Shown here in pieces: positions 16,039 through 25,668 of a DNA stretch of 53,569 nt. The DNA lies in NCBI GenBank assembly GCA_038124025.1, contig JAYPBC010000014.1, positions 1 through 53,569 of the forward strand, in the 5' to 3' direction. The notes under the pieces are model-generated. The model was given only the letters and a program-made list of their open reading frames with translations, did no database searches and was not told the DNA's origin. The translations under genes were made by a program, and so were the position numbers. Positions within the stretch are counted from its first letter, which is position 1. Every line of letters begins with the position of its first letter. Origin of the DNA: UBA1275 sp038124025 (GTDB taxonomy: Bacteria > Bacteroidota > Rhodothermia > Balneolales > Balneolaceae).

Positions 16039-18684
16039 TTACTTTATTAAGGTCATTTTCTTTGTTTCACTAAATGATGGTGTGGTTAATTTATAAAAGT
16101 ATGTGCCACTTGACATATTCGATCCATCAAAGTTGACAACATATTTACCTGCTGATTGCTGGGTAGAAACTAACTGTTCGACTTTCTGGCCAAGACTATT
16201 AAAAATTTCAATTGTTACAAACGAATCTTTTGGTAGTATATAACTTATACTGGTAGAGGGATTGAAAGGGTTAGGATAGTTTTGAAGTAATTCAAATCCT
16301 TTTATTGTATAATCAATATCTTCAATATTGGTTAATTGCCTAATATCTATTTCATAAGCACCATTACCATGAGTCGCCAATCGTAATTTACTGTTAGATC
16401 TTGATACAATTAGGTCTATTGCAAAAACTGCATCCGGTAGGTTACCATTTATATTTTGCCAATTTTTCCCACTGTCTATAGATTGATATACTCCAATTTC
16501 ATTTCCAGCAAATAAATGTGAACTGTTATTGGGATTGACAGTGATAGACCATGTTGGTATGTCAGGTAAATTTTGACCAATATCTTGCCATGTGTCACCT
16601 CCATCTTCTGTTCTGAAAACATGGGAAGTTTCAAATCCACCAAATGTAACATAGGCAATTAAATCGTTGTTTGGGTCTACTGCCAAATCAGTTGGGAATC
16701 TGTCTGGTAAATCCCGAGTAATTTGACGCCATGTGTCACCACCATTTGCTGTTCTGTAAATATGAGGACGCTGTAATTTAGGGCTAGAAGCAGCATACAC
16801 TACATTTGGGTCTTGTTCAGATCCAGCAAGTGCTGACATTGCATTTCCATCTAGTCTATATCCATTATTGGTAGTGGTCCAATTCTGACTTAATGCATTA
16901 TATTTGTATATCCGTTCGCCACCCATATACATAGTTTGGTTATCAGCTGGGCTCAAAATGTAGGGAGTAATAAAATTTGCTTCATTTCGGGGAAATATTT
17001 CATTCCCTTGACTATCTGTTCCTCTAGGCATTGCCCAATATAGCTGTCCACCTTTAAATAAATCATAACTTACAACCGCTTGGCCAAATTGCGCTGACAG
17101 ATACGCAATATTGTTGTCGTCTTGATTTAACGCAGTCCAAGCTCCGTCACCTCCCCATTCTCTTCTCCAATCCATATTCCCTTCATAAATAATACTTGAA
17201 TTGTCTTGCAGTCCACCTAAAAATAAAGTCTTGTTGCTGTTTGAGTTAGAAACACCATTGTAAAATTGAACCGTTTGATAACCAGAATTGCAATTTTCGA
17301 TGGTTACACCACCATCAGTTGTTTTAAATATTCCACCATCATTGATAAAATAGATAGTATCATGCATGGTTGGGTGAAATATAATGTCATGGTGGTCGGC
17401 CCAGTCACTCAAATATGGAAATACATCATTTTCTCTGTCATCTGTGGTACCAGCAGTATTCGCCATACTAGTTTCTACGAAATCTATACCACCGTTTGTT
17501 GATTTGTATAGAGAAAATGGTTGACCAGCAGCCCAAACTATATTTTCGTTACTCGGATGAACTGCAATGGCATGTGCATACCAACCTTGAACACGTGCAA
17601 AAATATCATTACTGCTAAAGACCAAATTCCAAGATTCGCCGAAATCCTCGGTTTTCATTACCCATGTTTTAATATCTTCGTCTTCATAATTCAGGCTACC
17701 ATCTGAGTTACCTATGCTTGCATATAAAATATTTGGTTTTTCTGAGGACATAGATAAAACAGCTTTTCCTTTGTATTCAGACGGTCCTCCACCAATTAAT
17801 AAATTAGCCTTAGAAAATGTATCTCCACCATCTGTTGTCCTGTAAATACCGTGTCCTTCCGATCCCATACCACCATGAGCTACAAATACCATATTAGTAT
17901 CAAGCGGATTAATTATTATATCGGTAGCCATCGTAACTGAGTGAATATTAGACCACGAACTGCCACCATCAGTCGATTTATATACACCATCAGTTGTAGC
18001 AGCCCAAATCGATTCCGATCTCAAAGGGTTGATTTGTATTTTTTGTATGGATCTTTTTTGATTTAGTGACCAGTCTAAACTTTTAGTCCAACTCAGTCCA
18101 CCATCAGTGGTTTTTAAAATTCCAATGCCATAACTACCTCTAGTTGTCCTTACAGGCCCAATACCAGGATAATTTTCAGATGATCCATACGCTTCGCCTG
18201 TACCTATGAACATTGTATTTGGGTCATTAGTATCAATATCAATAGCAGCAACACCTAAAACTTGATGTCCTGTAGGAACATATTCCCATGCATTTAGACC
18301 ACTACCACCTGTGGTACTTTTCCATAAACCACCACTGGCAGAACCAACAAATAGTATGTCAGGATTTTCAGGATGAATCGCTAAGGCTAGTGTTCTACCT
18401 CCAATATTTGTAGGACCGATCGACTCCCATTGAAATATTTTACTTCTTTTATTTTTACGTATTTGAAGTTCAGAGAAAGATTCTGATAGGCCTTTTTTGG
18501 GAATATCATCAAAAGGGTAGGTTCTAACTGACTGTATATATCCTAGAGAGTTTTTTGCACCAGTTTGGAGATTGTCTTTAATAACTTCTGGAGTCAATGA
18601 CGAATTCTTATTGATATAAAAAAAATAAGTGGAAAAGCTTACCAAAAGGAAACACAACAATAAAAGATGATTACGGTATTTCAT
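16039..18684 (-). CDS. Secreted VPS10/sialidase-type beta-propeller protein with type IX sorting tail
   Basis: 881 residues. After an N-terminal hydrophobic segment the protein is made of BNR/VPS10-like repeats: GGLWKSTTGG, GILKTTDGGLSW, GVYKSTDGGSSW, GIYRTTDGGDTF, HIYRTANGGDTW, HVFRTEDGGDTW and GVYQSIDSGKNW. These Asp-box-like S/T-x-D-G-G-x-x-W turns form one or two beta-propellers, as in sortilin, xyloglucanases (GH74) and photosynthesis-stability-factor-like proteins. I see no clear GH74 catalytic pair, so I call it a propeller of unknown activity. The last 85 residues are the sorting domain (NYPNPFNPSTSISY, ending KKMTLIK), which sends it through the type IX system. It is divergent from the sulfatase gene across 75 bases containing an inverted repeat. 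Confidence 0.85.
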   Translation of the reverse strand: MKYRNHLLLLCFLLVSFSTYFFYINKNSSLTPEVIKDNLQTGAKNSLGYIQSVRTYPFDDIPKKGLSESFSELQIRKNKRSKIFQWESIGPTNIGGRTLALAIHPENPDILFVGSASGGLWKSTTGGSGLNAWEYVPTGHQVLGVAAIDIDTNDPNTMFIGTGEAYGSSENYPGIGPVRTTRGSYGIGILKTTDGGLSWTKSLDWSLNQKRSIQKIQINPLRSESIWAATTDGVYKSTDGGSSWSNIHSVTMATDIIINPLDTNMVFVAHGGMGSEGHGIYRTTDGGDTFSKANLLIGGGPSEYKGKAVLSMSSEKPNILYASIGNSDGSLNYEDEDIKTWVMKTEDFGESWNLVFSSNDIFARVQGWYAHAIAVHPSNENIVWAAGQPFSLYKSTNGGIDFVETSMANTAGTTDDRENDVFPYLSDWADHHDIIFHPTMHDTIYFINDGGIFKTTDGGVTIENCNSGYQTVQFYNGVSNSNSNKTLFLGGLQDNSSIIYEGNMDWRREWGGDGAWTALNQDDNNIAYLSAQFGQAVVSYDLFKGGQLYWAMPRGTDSQGNEIFPRNEANFITPYILSPADNQTMYMGGERIYKYNALSQNWTTTNNGYRLDGNAMSALAGSEQDPNVVYAASSPKLQRPHIYRTANGGDTWRQITRDLPDRFPTDLAVDPNNDLIAYVTFGGFETSHVFRTEDGGDTWQDIGQNLPDIPTWSITVNPNNSSHLFAGNEIGVYQSIDSGKNWQNINGNLPDAVFAIDLIVSRSNSKLRLATHGNGAYEIDIRQLTNIEDIDYTIKGFELLQNYPNPFNPSTSISYILPKDSFVTIEIFNSLGQKVEQLVSTQQSAGKYVVNFDGSNMSSGTYFYKLTTPSFSETKKMTLIK

Positions 18685-18724
18685 ACAAAATTTTTGATTT
18701 TTATTGCAAGTAATATTCCCTTTC

Positions 18725-18754
18725 TTGAATTAAGATGAAAGTAATTTAATTCAA
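18725..18754. promoter_or_regulatory. Candidate shared operator between propeller and sulfatase genes
   Basis: TTGAATTAA and TTAATTCAA form a perfect 9-base inverted repeat with a 12-base spacer in the 75-base divergent intergenic region. It ends six bases before the sulfatase ATG. It could be a regulator site acting on both genes, or a leader hairpin of the sulfatase mRNA. The TTGAATTAA half-site occurs again at about 29717, upstream of the GH26-like gene. Confidence 0.35.
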
Positions 18755-18759
18755 CACTT

Positions 18760-20379
18760 ATGAATAAGATAATTCTTGTAGTGAGTAGATTTTTTATTCT
18801 TATGATTTCTTTGTGCATCCTGGCTTGTAACCAAGGTGTAGACCATAACGAAGCATCTCAAAAAAATATATTATTCATAATGACAGATGATCATGCTTAT
18901 CAAGCACTAAGTGCATACGATGACAAATTGATGAATACACCGCATCTAGATAGAATAGCAGATGAAGGGATGTTATTTAATAAGTCGTTTGTAACAAACT
19001 CTATCTGCTCACCAAGTAGGGCAGTAGCTCTCACTGGTAAATTCAGTCATTTAAATAGTGTCCGAGATAATTTGGATATATTTGATTCCTCACAACCTAC
19101 AATTGCTACTATATTAAAAGAAGAAGGTTATCAAACGGCAGTATTTGGTAAATGGCACCTAAAGTCTGAACCAGTTGGTTTTTCCAATTGGGAAGTTTTG
19201 CCTGGGCAAGGACATTATTATAAACCAGAGTTTAAGACTAAAGGCGGCCTAGTTGTTGAAGATGGGTATGTAACTGATGTGATTACCAATAAAGTGTTGA
19301 ATTTTTTTGAAAATCTATGGGATAAAAGTAGACCGTTTATGGTAATGTACAATCATAAAGCTCCACATAGAGACTGGTGGCCATCAATGGATGATTTAGA
19401 CCATTTTCATCAAAAGAAATTTGCAGTTTCTACTACACTTTTCGACGACTATAAAAATAGAGGTTCTGCTGCTAAAGAAGCTGAAATGAGAATCTATGAT
19501 CATATGGCTCTAACAGCTGACAATAAGATTACACCAGAACTTCTAGATAAATTAAATTATGAGGAATTTTTATCATGGTATACCTCAGCATACAGAAATA
19601 ATTTTGATCGTTTAACTGACGATGAAAAATCGAAATGGCAGGAAGTGTATGGCCCAATAAATAAAGAATTTGAAAAGAATAGGCCTATCGGAAAGGCATT
19701 AACATTATGGAAATATCAACGATATCTAGAAGATTATCTTGGGTCAATAAAATCAGTAGATGATAATATTGGAAGAGTATTGGATTATTTAGATGAACAA
19801 GGGTTATCTGAGAATACTCTAGTTATTTATACATCTGATCAAGGGTTTTATTTAGGTGAACATGGCTGGTTTGATAAACGCTTTATGTATGAAGAGTCAT
19901 TCAGAACCCCGTTATTAATTCGTTACCCACCAACCATAGAGAGAGGATCAATAAATAGTGATTTGGTACAAAATATTGATTTGGCCCCTACCATTTTAGA
20001 TTTCGCTGGATTAGAAATTCCAAAAGATATGCAGGGTTTGAGTTTAATGCCTTTATTAGAGGATAAAGAAGTTAAATGGAGGAACGAATTATATTACCAC
20101 TATTATGAATATCCAGGAATTCATATGGTTAAACGGCATTATGGTATTAGAACTGAGAAATACAAATTAATTCACTTTTATTATGATATAGATGAGTGGG
20201 AATTGTACGACTTAGAAAAAGATCCACAAGAATTAAATAATGTATACAACTCTAAGGAATACATTGAAGTAAGAGAACACTTGCATGAACGCCTGGCTTC
20301 ACTAAGAGTAAAGTATAAAGATTCAAAAGAATTAGATGATATGTTTATTGAGTATGACTTGGAGAGAAGAAAAAATTGA
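18760..20379 (+). CDS. Sulfatase lipoprotein (S1 family)
   Basis: 539 residues. Alkaline-phosphatase-fold sulfatase that hydrolyses sulfate esters, probably on polysaccharides or glycans. The signature C83-S-P-S-R lies in TNSICSPSRAV; C83 must be converted to formylglycine by a maturase not seen here. Calcium-site residues are in IMTDDHAYQ (D43, D44) and TSDQGFYLGEHGWFDK, and GKWHLKSEP supplies the usual active-site Lys and His. The C-terminal EYPGIHMVKRHYGIRTEKYKL resembles the N-acetylglucosamine-6-sulfatase/heparan-type group (S1_11-like), but substrate class cannot be settled by eye. It has a lipoprotein signal (CILACN, C23). A START-like gene follows within about 12 bases, then the esterase pair. 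Confidence 0.93.
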   Translation: MNKIILVVSRFFILMISLCILACNQGVDHNEASQKNILFIMTDDHAYQALSAYDDKLMNTPHLDRIADEGMLFNKSFVTNSICSPSRAVALTGKFSHLNSVRDNLDIFDSSQPTIATILKEEGYQTAVFGKWHLKSEPVGFSNWEVLPGQGHYYKPEFKTKGGLVVEDGYVTDVITNKVLNFFENLWDKSRPFMVMYNHKAPHRDWWPSMDDLDHFHQKKFAVSTTLFDDYKNRGSAAKEAEMRIYDHMALTADNKITPELLDKLNYEEFLSWYTSAYRNNFDRLTDDEKSKWQEVYGPINKEFEKNRPIGKALTLWKYQRYLEDYLGSIKSVDDNIGRVLDYLDEQGLSENTLVIYTSDQGFYLGEHGWFDKRFMYEESFRTPLLIRYPPTIERGSINSDLVQNIDLAPTILDFAGLEIPKDMQGLSLMPLLEDKEVKWRNELYYHYYEYPGIHMVKRHYGIRTEKYKLIHFYYDIDEWELYDLEKDPQELNNVYNSKEYIEVREHLHERLASLRVKYKDSKELDDMFIEYDLERRKN

Positions 20380-20391
20380 TTTTTGTATCCG

Positions 20392-20931
20392 ATGGAATTA
20401 CCAAATAATACAGTATCGAATAAAATCTCTGGCGTTACAATAATAAATAGTGATATTGATTGTGTATGGAAAGTTATTTCTACACCATCAATTTTAGAAA
20501 AAACTCATCCATATTGTAAAATAAATAGTGTGCATACTTGGGATAAAATAAATTCAAAAGACACAATTTTGTATTACAATGGTATGAGGCTAAATAGAAT
20601 ATTCACTGAATGGACTGAAAAAAAAGGGTACAGTTTAATCATAGGTAATAACAAAATCGCAACAGCTATTGTAGAGTGGAACTTGGAACCAATTCATTCT
20701 ACTAAGACTAAACTTACTATAGATATAAATGTATTTCCTGAAATAGCATTACAAAAATACAGTTTGTTATTAAGAACCATAATAAAACATATATACTTCC
20801 TTCCTTATATGCGACAGTATATTCGAACTGTTTGTAAAGGGTTTAAATATCATATAGAGACAGGTAATCTTGTAAAAAAAAATCAATTTGGATTCAATCC
20901 ATTATTTTCGACAATTGGACACTCTAACTGA
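20392..20931 (+). CDS. SRPBCC/START-like fold protein
   Basis: About 179 residues from ATG 20392, or 182 from TTG 20383. The pattern fits a polyketide-cyclase/START (SRPBCC) helix-grip fold. It opens with a strand (GVTIINSDIDCVWKVISTPS) followed by a short helix, then alternating strands (INSVHTWDKINS, DTILYYNG, GYSLIIGN, TAIVEWNLEP, TKLTIDINVF), and closes with a long C-terminal helix (SLLLRTIIKHIYFLPYMRQY). Such proteins bind hydrophobic ligands or membranes in the cytoplasm; no signal peptide is present. It follows the sulfatase by 12 bases, and its 3' end lies 40 bases before the esterase ATG at 20972, so all may be on one transcript. Ligand and function are unknown; the fold call is moderate. 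Confidence 0.6.
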   Translation: MELPNNTVSNKISGVTIINSDIDCVWKVISTPSILEKTHPYCKINSVHTWDKINSKDTILYYNGMRLNRIFTEWTEKKGYSLIIGNNKIATAIVEWNLEPIHSTKTKLTIDINVFPEIALQKYSLLLRTIIKHIYFLPYMRQYIRTVCKGFKYHIETGNLVKKNQFGFNPLFSTIGHSN

Positions 20932-20971
20932 ATTAATCTTAAGGGTACAAACTTCTAATGTTCCTATAATA

Positions 20972-22192
20972 ATGACTGCATTAAAATTAAGACTCACTGT
21001 AATTCTAGTTTTGTTGCTATCTACACCAATTAGTTCTCAAGAGTTTGAACAAATTAATTTGGTCCATGATGGCATGAATCGTGAATATTTGGTCTATGTA
21101 CCCAATGAATATGATGATAGTATTCGAATACCTATGGTACTCAATTTTCATGGTTTTGGAGGAACAGCATACGATCATTACAAGTACACTTCGGATATGA
21201 CTAGTCTTGCTGATACAGCTAATTTTTTGCTTGTGTATCCACAGGGGGCAGCAGGATCGGACGGATATTCACATTGGAATATTGCTGATGAAAACTCTAA
21301 AAGTGACGTCGATGATCTTGGTTTTACTTCTGCAATGATTGATGATTTAATTCAGACATACAATGTTGATACTCTACGTATTTATGCAACCGGTTTTTCA
21401 AATGGAGCTTTTTTTACATACGATTTAGCTTGTCGACTGAGTCAGCGAATTGCAGCTATTGCACCCGTTGGTGGAACAATGCCACAGATATCTTTTGATG
21501 AATGCGATGCAACAAAACCTACAGGGATTATATCATTTCATGGGACTTCTGATGATGTAAGTCCTTACCAAGGTATTGAAGGTTATAATTTATCGTATCA
21601 AGAAATCAACTCATTTTGGATTAACTTAAATGAAACAGAAGCGGTTGCAACAGTAGCAGAAATTAATACTAATACAGAAGATGGAAGTGCGGTTGAATCA
21701 TATTCTTGGGAAAAAGGCAAGAATTGTTCATCTGTAGAACATTATAAGATCATTAATGGTGGGCATTCATGGCCAAATCCTAATGCAGAAAGTTGGGGTA
21801 AAGGTGATGATGTTAATCGAGATATTGATACCAATGTGTTAATTTGGAATTATGTATCTCAATATGATTTGTATGGAATAATAGAGTGTGAAGAAAGAGT
21901 CATTAATAATGAATACCAACAATTAGAATATAATTTCAAATTATATCAAAACTATCCTAATCCATTTAATCCAAGTACCCTAATTAGTTTTTCTCTAGAA
22001 AATCCTCAATATGTCAGCTTGGAAGTATATGATATTAAGGGCCGTACAATAGCTAAACCAATTGAGAAGGCTTTACAAGCTGGTTACTATACAATAGAGT
22101 TTTCTTTATCAAACATGTCTAGCGGAATTTATTTTTATAGGCTAATAACACCGTTATTTAGTGAAACAAAAAAAATGACATTGGTTAAGTAA
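20972..22192 (+). CDS. CE1-type esterase (PHB depolymerase/feruloyl esterase family) with type IX sorting tail
   Basis: 406 residues from ATG 20972, which begins a good signal peptide (ends PISSQ). An upstream in-frame ATG at 20888 lies inside the previous gene and adds a non-signal stretch, so I reject it. The alpha/beta-hydrolase of the LpqC/CE1 family is shown by the oxyanion segment NFHGFGGTAYDH, the nucleophile S143 in YATGFSNGAFF, the acid aspartate in GTSDDVSPY and the catalytic histidine in NGGHSWPNP. The family removes feruloyl or acetyl groups from polysaccharides or depolymerises polyhydroxyalkanoates. The C-terminal 85 residues carry NYPNPFNPSTLISF and end KKMTLVK. The next gene is a paralogue, giving a tandem duplication. 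Confidence 0.9.
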   Translation: MTALKLRLTVILVLLLSTPISSQEFEQINLVHDGMNREYLVYVPNEYDDSIRIPMVLNFHGFGGTAYDHYKYTSDMTSLADTANFLLVYPQGAAGSDGYSHWNIADENSKSDVDDLGFTSAMIDDLIQTYNVDTLRIYATGFSNGAFFTYDLACRLSQRIAAIAPVGGTMPQISFDECDATKPTGIISFHGTSDDVSPYQGIEGYNLSYQEINSFWINLNETEAVATVAEINTNTEDGSAVESYSWEKGKNCSSVEHYKIINGGHSWPNPNAESWGKGDDVNRDIDTNVLIWNYVSQYDLYGIIECEERVINNEYQQLEYNFKLYQNYPNPFNPSTLISFSLENPQYVSLEVYDIKGRTIAKPIEKALQAGYYTIEFSLSNMSSGIYFYRLITPLFSETKKMTLVK

Positions 22193-22244
22193 CAATGCTG
22201 TTAGCATCCGAAATAAAGGTCATAGTACTTCTAACCAAATTATC

Positions 22245-23438
22245 TTGAAAAAGTATTTCCCAATTTTATTTATCTGTTTTTTTAGTTTAAGCTTTTTACA
22301 AGCTCAACAAACAGAATCTCACAATATTGTTCATGACGGTCTTGATCGAGAGTATCATATTTATATTCCAGTATCGTATGATGGTGCTACAAGCGTACCA
22401 CTTTTATTTGTTTTTCATGGTTATGGAGGAAATGCTAGAGATTTAATGAGATGGGGAGATATGAGATCTGTTGCCGATACAGCAGGTTTCATTTTGATTG
22501 TACCACAAGGCTATAAGGATCACAGAGGATCTCCACATTGGAATGTTGGTTCATGGACTATTGGGAGTACAGTAGATGATATTGGTTTCATCGAAAAAAT
22601 TATTAATAGAACGTCTGATGAGTTTAATTTAGATCTTAAAAGAGTATACAGTTATGGACATTCAAACGGTGGATATTTTAGTTTTGAGTTGGCTTGTCAA
22701 TTAGGAAATAAGATTGCAGCTATAGGGTCAATTGGAGGTACTATGAGTACTGAATCCTATGATTCTTGTGAACCAAGTCATAATACTTCTGTAATTACTG
22801 TTCACGGGACCTCAGATCCAATTGTGTATTATACTGGTGGTAGACCTTACAATTCTAAGTCACAAGTTGAAACTCTTAGATACTGGGTTGATTTTAATAA
22901 TACAAATATATCACCTGAAATTATTGAAGTACCTGATTCTGATAAGAATGATGGTAGTCAGGTAGAACTTTATAAATATGATGGCGGTACTAATGGTACT
23001 TCTGTTCATCATTTTAAAGTTATAAATGGTGGTCATTCTTGGCCAGGTCGTTATGGCAATATGGACATAATAGCTACGTCTGAGATTTGGAAGTTTGTAT
23101 CAAAATTTAATATTGAAGGTCTAATTAGTAATGAATCAACTTATCTAGAAGAAGAAATAAAGAGCGGCAATAGCTACGGTATTAAGTTAGAACAGAATTA
23201 TCCAAACCCATTTAATCCAAGTACTAACATAGATTTTTATTTACCTGAGATGGCACAGGTATCATTGACAGTTTATAATCACATAGGGCAAAAAATTATT
23301 AATGTAGTTGATCGTAAATTTCTAAAAGGAAACCAATCTGTAATGTTAAATTTAAATGATTTTTCGAGTGGTTTATACTTATACAAATTAGCAACACCTG
23401 AACATTCTATAACAAAAACAATGGCATTAATTAAGTAG
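22245..23438 (+). CDS. Second CE1-type esterase with type IX sorting tail (tandem paralogue)
   Basis: 397 residues. The start is TTG at 22245, since MKKYFPILFICFFSLSFLQA is a classic signal peptide and no ATG precedes it in frame. Nucleophile S140 in YSYGHSNGGYF, acid aspartate in GTSDPIVYY, histidine in NGGHSWPG, oxyanion segment FHGYGGNARD. It shares the layout and many motifs of the gene just upstream (VHDG-x-x-REY, GTMS/P, HYK/HFK-INGGHSWP), so the pair arose by duplication and then diverged. The sorting tail contains NYPNPFNPSTNIDF and ends KTMALIK. It stops three bases before the convergent cupin gene. Likely an extracellular de-esterification enzyme for a glycan. Confidence 0.9.
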   Translation: MKKYFPILFICFFSLSFLQAQQTESHNIVHDGLDREYHIYIPVSYDGATSVPLLFVFHGYGGNARDLMRWGDMRSVADTAGFILIVPQGYKDHRGSPHWNVGSWTIGSTVDDIGFIEKIINRTSDEFNLDLKRVYSYGHSNGGYFSFELACQLGNKIAAIGSIGGTMSTESYDSCEPSHNTSVITVHGTSDPIVYYTGGRPYNSKSQVETLRYWVDFNNTNISPEIIEVPDSDKNDGSQVELYKYDGGTNGTSVHHFKVINGGHSWPGRYGNMDIIATSEIWKFVSKFNIEGLISNESTYLEEEIKSGNSYGIKLEQNYPNPFNPSTNIDFYLPEMAQVSLTVYNHIGQKIINVVDRKFLKGNQSVMLNLNDFSSGLYLYKLATPEHSITKTMALIK

Positions 23439-23441
23439 TAT

Positions 23442-23813
23442 TTAAATCCATTCAGCTTTAGCAGTTTTAAGATCAATGATTTCACCGGTGTTTATTGTAT
23501 CATTGGGTTCAATAAGTAAAATTGAGCATTCATTATCAGCATAGGGTTTATGTTCAATTCCTTTTTTTACTATATGCATTTCTCCTTCTTTTAGAATTAT
23601 CGAATGGTTTCTGTAGTCTATTCGTAACTCTCCAGAAAGGACTATAAAGGCTTCGTCAGTGGTTTGATGATTATGCCAAATGAAATCACCCTTTACTTTC
23701 ACTAGCTTGAAATGGTAATCATTTAATGAAGCAATAATTTTTGGTGACCAGTATGTTTTGATAAGGTCTAATTTCTCATTAAAGTTTACAACATTTTTAT
23801 TTTCTTGCACCAT
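23442..23813 (-). CDS. Small cupin-domain protein
   Basis: 123 residues, a single cupin beta-barrel with no signal peptide. The first cupin motif is WHNHQTTDEAFIVLSGE, with the H-x-H and downstream Glu metal ligands. The second is EGEMHIVKKGIEHKPY, with the last histidine. Small cupins of this kind act as isomerases, epimerases or sensors of sugar acids; no specific reaction can be read. It is convergent with the esterase gene and divergent from the GH16 gene across 61 bases. Confidence 0.85.
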   Translation of the reverse strand: MVQENKNVVNFNEKLDLIKTYWSPKIIASLNDYHFKLVKVKGDFIWHNHQTTDEAFIVLSGELRIDYRNHSIILKEGEMHIVKKGIEHKPYADNECSILLIEPNDTINTGEIIDLKTAKAEWI

Positions 23814-23874
23814 GATTGTGTCATTAAATTGGTAATTTGATATTTATAATTTAAATAACTTTGAAGGTTGCAAA

Positions 23875-25656
23875 ATGAAATTTTTATCACTGGCCATAAT
23901 TTCTGTTTTAATTTCTAGTCCGGTCACTGCTCAAATTGGTGAGCTCTTGTGGGAAGAAAATTTTGATGGTCTTGAAAACTGGATTATAGACACGGGTAAT
24001 GGAGATTGGGGCTGGGGAAATGGGGAATTACAGTATTATTCTTCTCAGAATGTTTCAATTACTGAAATACCAGGAGATACCGGCAATAATGCAGTAAAAA
24101 TAACTGCAAAAAATGAATCTGGATCCTCTATAGTTGATAAGTGGGGTAATCCTTTAGATTTTACATCGGGTAAGATTAATTCTAAGTCCAAAGTAACCAT
24201 TCATTATGGGATGGTAGAAACTAGAATTAAAGTTCCTAATTTAGAAACAGGGGGTTGGCCAGCTTTTTGGTTACTAGGTACTTCTAACTTTGGATGGCCT
24301 CATAAAGGTGAATTGGATTTAATGGAAATGGGGCATACTCAGGCTTCAAGAGATGATAGAGATTCATACAATGGCGGTAATGATCAAAATAATTCCACTG
24401 AGAATAATATGGTTGGGGCAAATGCTATATTTTTCGCTGAAAGCGCAATAGTGCCGGGTAATCCAAGTGGTGCAGCTAGTTTAGCTTGGGATGGCTCGTA
24501 TGCTAGACCTTACTTCAATATGGATGATCCTCTGAACGATCGTTTTTTGATATATAGAATGTACTGGGACAGTACATCTATCAGGTTTACTGTGATTGAT
24601 GAAGATAAAGATGTAAATAATGAGGTAGATCTATTTACAACAGCATTCGAATTAAGCGAGGAGTCGGATGAATTTTTAAAGCCATTTTATTTTATTATTA
24701 ATTTGGCAATTGGAGGAACATTAACGGATTCATACAATTTAGGTGACAGGGGTTCTGGAGAAAATGTCAGTATGCCAATGCCGGCTGAAATGCTGGTAGA
24801 TTATATAAAAGTTTATAAGTGGAATAATCAAGGTTCAGTTCATATAGGCCCGCCAACTAATGTGAATTTAAATTATGGTTTGTTTACTGACTCAACAAAA
24901 GTTTTTGATCATATTTTACTAGATGAAGAGGCTTTTATCTATGTTTGGGAAGAAACCTTAATTGAAAGTGATATTCAGCCTTATGAAGGTGAAGGAGTAC
25001 TTTCTTGGAAAAGTAACGGAAAAGGCTGGTTTGGAGCTGGAATTATGTCAGAACAGCCTATTAACTTATCTGAGGCTGGTCATTTAAATTTTCGAATTAA
25101 AATCCCAGCAAACATTGCTTTTCAAATTGGTGTGATTGATGCGTGGGGTAATCAAAATTACGTGGAGTTTCCAGCAAATCAAACAAAATTTGGGCTCTCT
25201 AGAGACGGAGAATGGGGTCAAGCATCTATACCAATTGGGGTTTTGAGAGGTCAATATATTGATATGAGGATGCTCTCTTATGAGTTTGTTATTTTAGAAG
25301 TGAATGGAGCAAATATTGAGTTTGCTTTGGATGATATCTATTACAACGGTGTACCAGGATTAAGTGTTGAAGATATACAAACAAAGACAGTTCAAGATTT
25401 TCAATTGTATGATAATTATCCAAATCCGTTCAATCCTTCAACTACCATATCATACAATTTATCAAATTCTACTAATGTCAAAATTGAAATTTATAACACA
25501 GTTGGGCAAAGAATATCTGAATTGGTCAATTTTGATCAGCAAGCAGGTTTTCATAAGATAAGCTTTGATGCATCTGGACTTCCAAGTGGTATTTATATTT
25601 ACAAAATATCAACTCCAAACTATTCAGAATCGAAGAAAATGATGTTAATTAAATAG
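23875..25656 (+). CDS. GH16 endo-beta-glucanase (laminarinase-like) with type IX sorting tail
   Basis: 593 residues: signal peptide (ends PVTAQ), GH16 jelly-roll about 22-280, a beta-sandwich domain about 300-500 that resembles a carbohydrate-binding module, and a sorting tail about 508-593. The catalytic ExDxxE is E146-L-D148-L-M-E151 in HKGELDLMEMG: nucleophile E146, acid/base E151. WGWGNGELQYY and GGWPAFWLLG are the usual substrate-cleft segments of the GH16_3 laminarinase group. The insertion between catalytic site and the second half (about 157-200) is longer and Asn/Gly-rich. It would cut beta-1,3- or mixed-linkage glucans outside the cell. The tail has NYPNPFNPSTTISY and ends KKMMLIK. 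The dehydrogenase gene follows after 12 bases. Confidence 0.92.
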   Translation: MKFLSLAIISVLISSPVTAQIGELLWEENFDGLENWIIDTGNGDWGWGNGELQYYSSQNVSITEIPGDTGNNAVKITAKNESGSSIVDKWGNPLDFTSGKINSKSKVTIHYGMVETRIKVPNLETGGWPAFWLLGTSNFGWPHKGELDLMEMGHTQASRDDRDSYNGGNDQNNSTENNMVGANAIFFAESAIVPGNPSGAASLAWDGSYARPYFNMDDPLNDRFLIYRMYWDSTSIRFTVIDEDKDVNNEVDLFTTAFELSEESDEFLKPFYFIINLAIGGTLTDSYNLGDRGSGENVSMPMPAEMLVDYIKVYKWNNQGSVHIGPPTNVNLNYGLFTDSTKVFDHILLDEEAFIYVWEETLIESDIQPYEGEGVLSWKSNGKGWFGAGIMSEQPINLSEAGHLNFRIKIPANIAFQIGVIDAWGNQNYVEFPANQTKFGLSRDGEWGQASIPIGVLRGQYIDMRMLSYEFVILEVNGANIEFALDDIYYNGVPGLSVEDIQTKTVQDFQLYDNYPNPFNPSTTISYNLSNSTNVKIEIYNTVGQRISELVNFDQQAGFHKISFDASGLPSGIYIYKISTPNYSESKKMMLIK

Positions 25657-25668
25657 GATTTAGAAATC

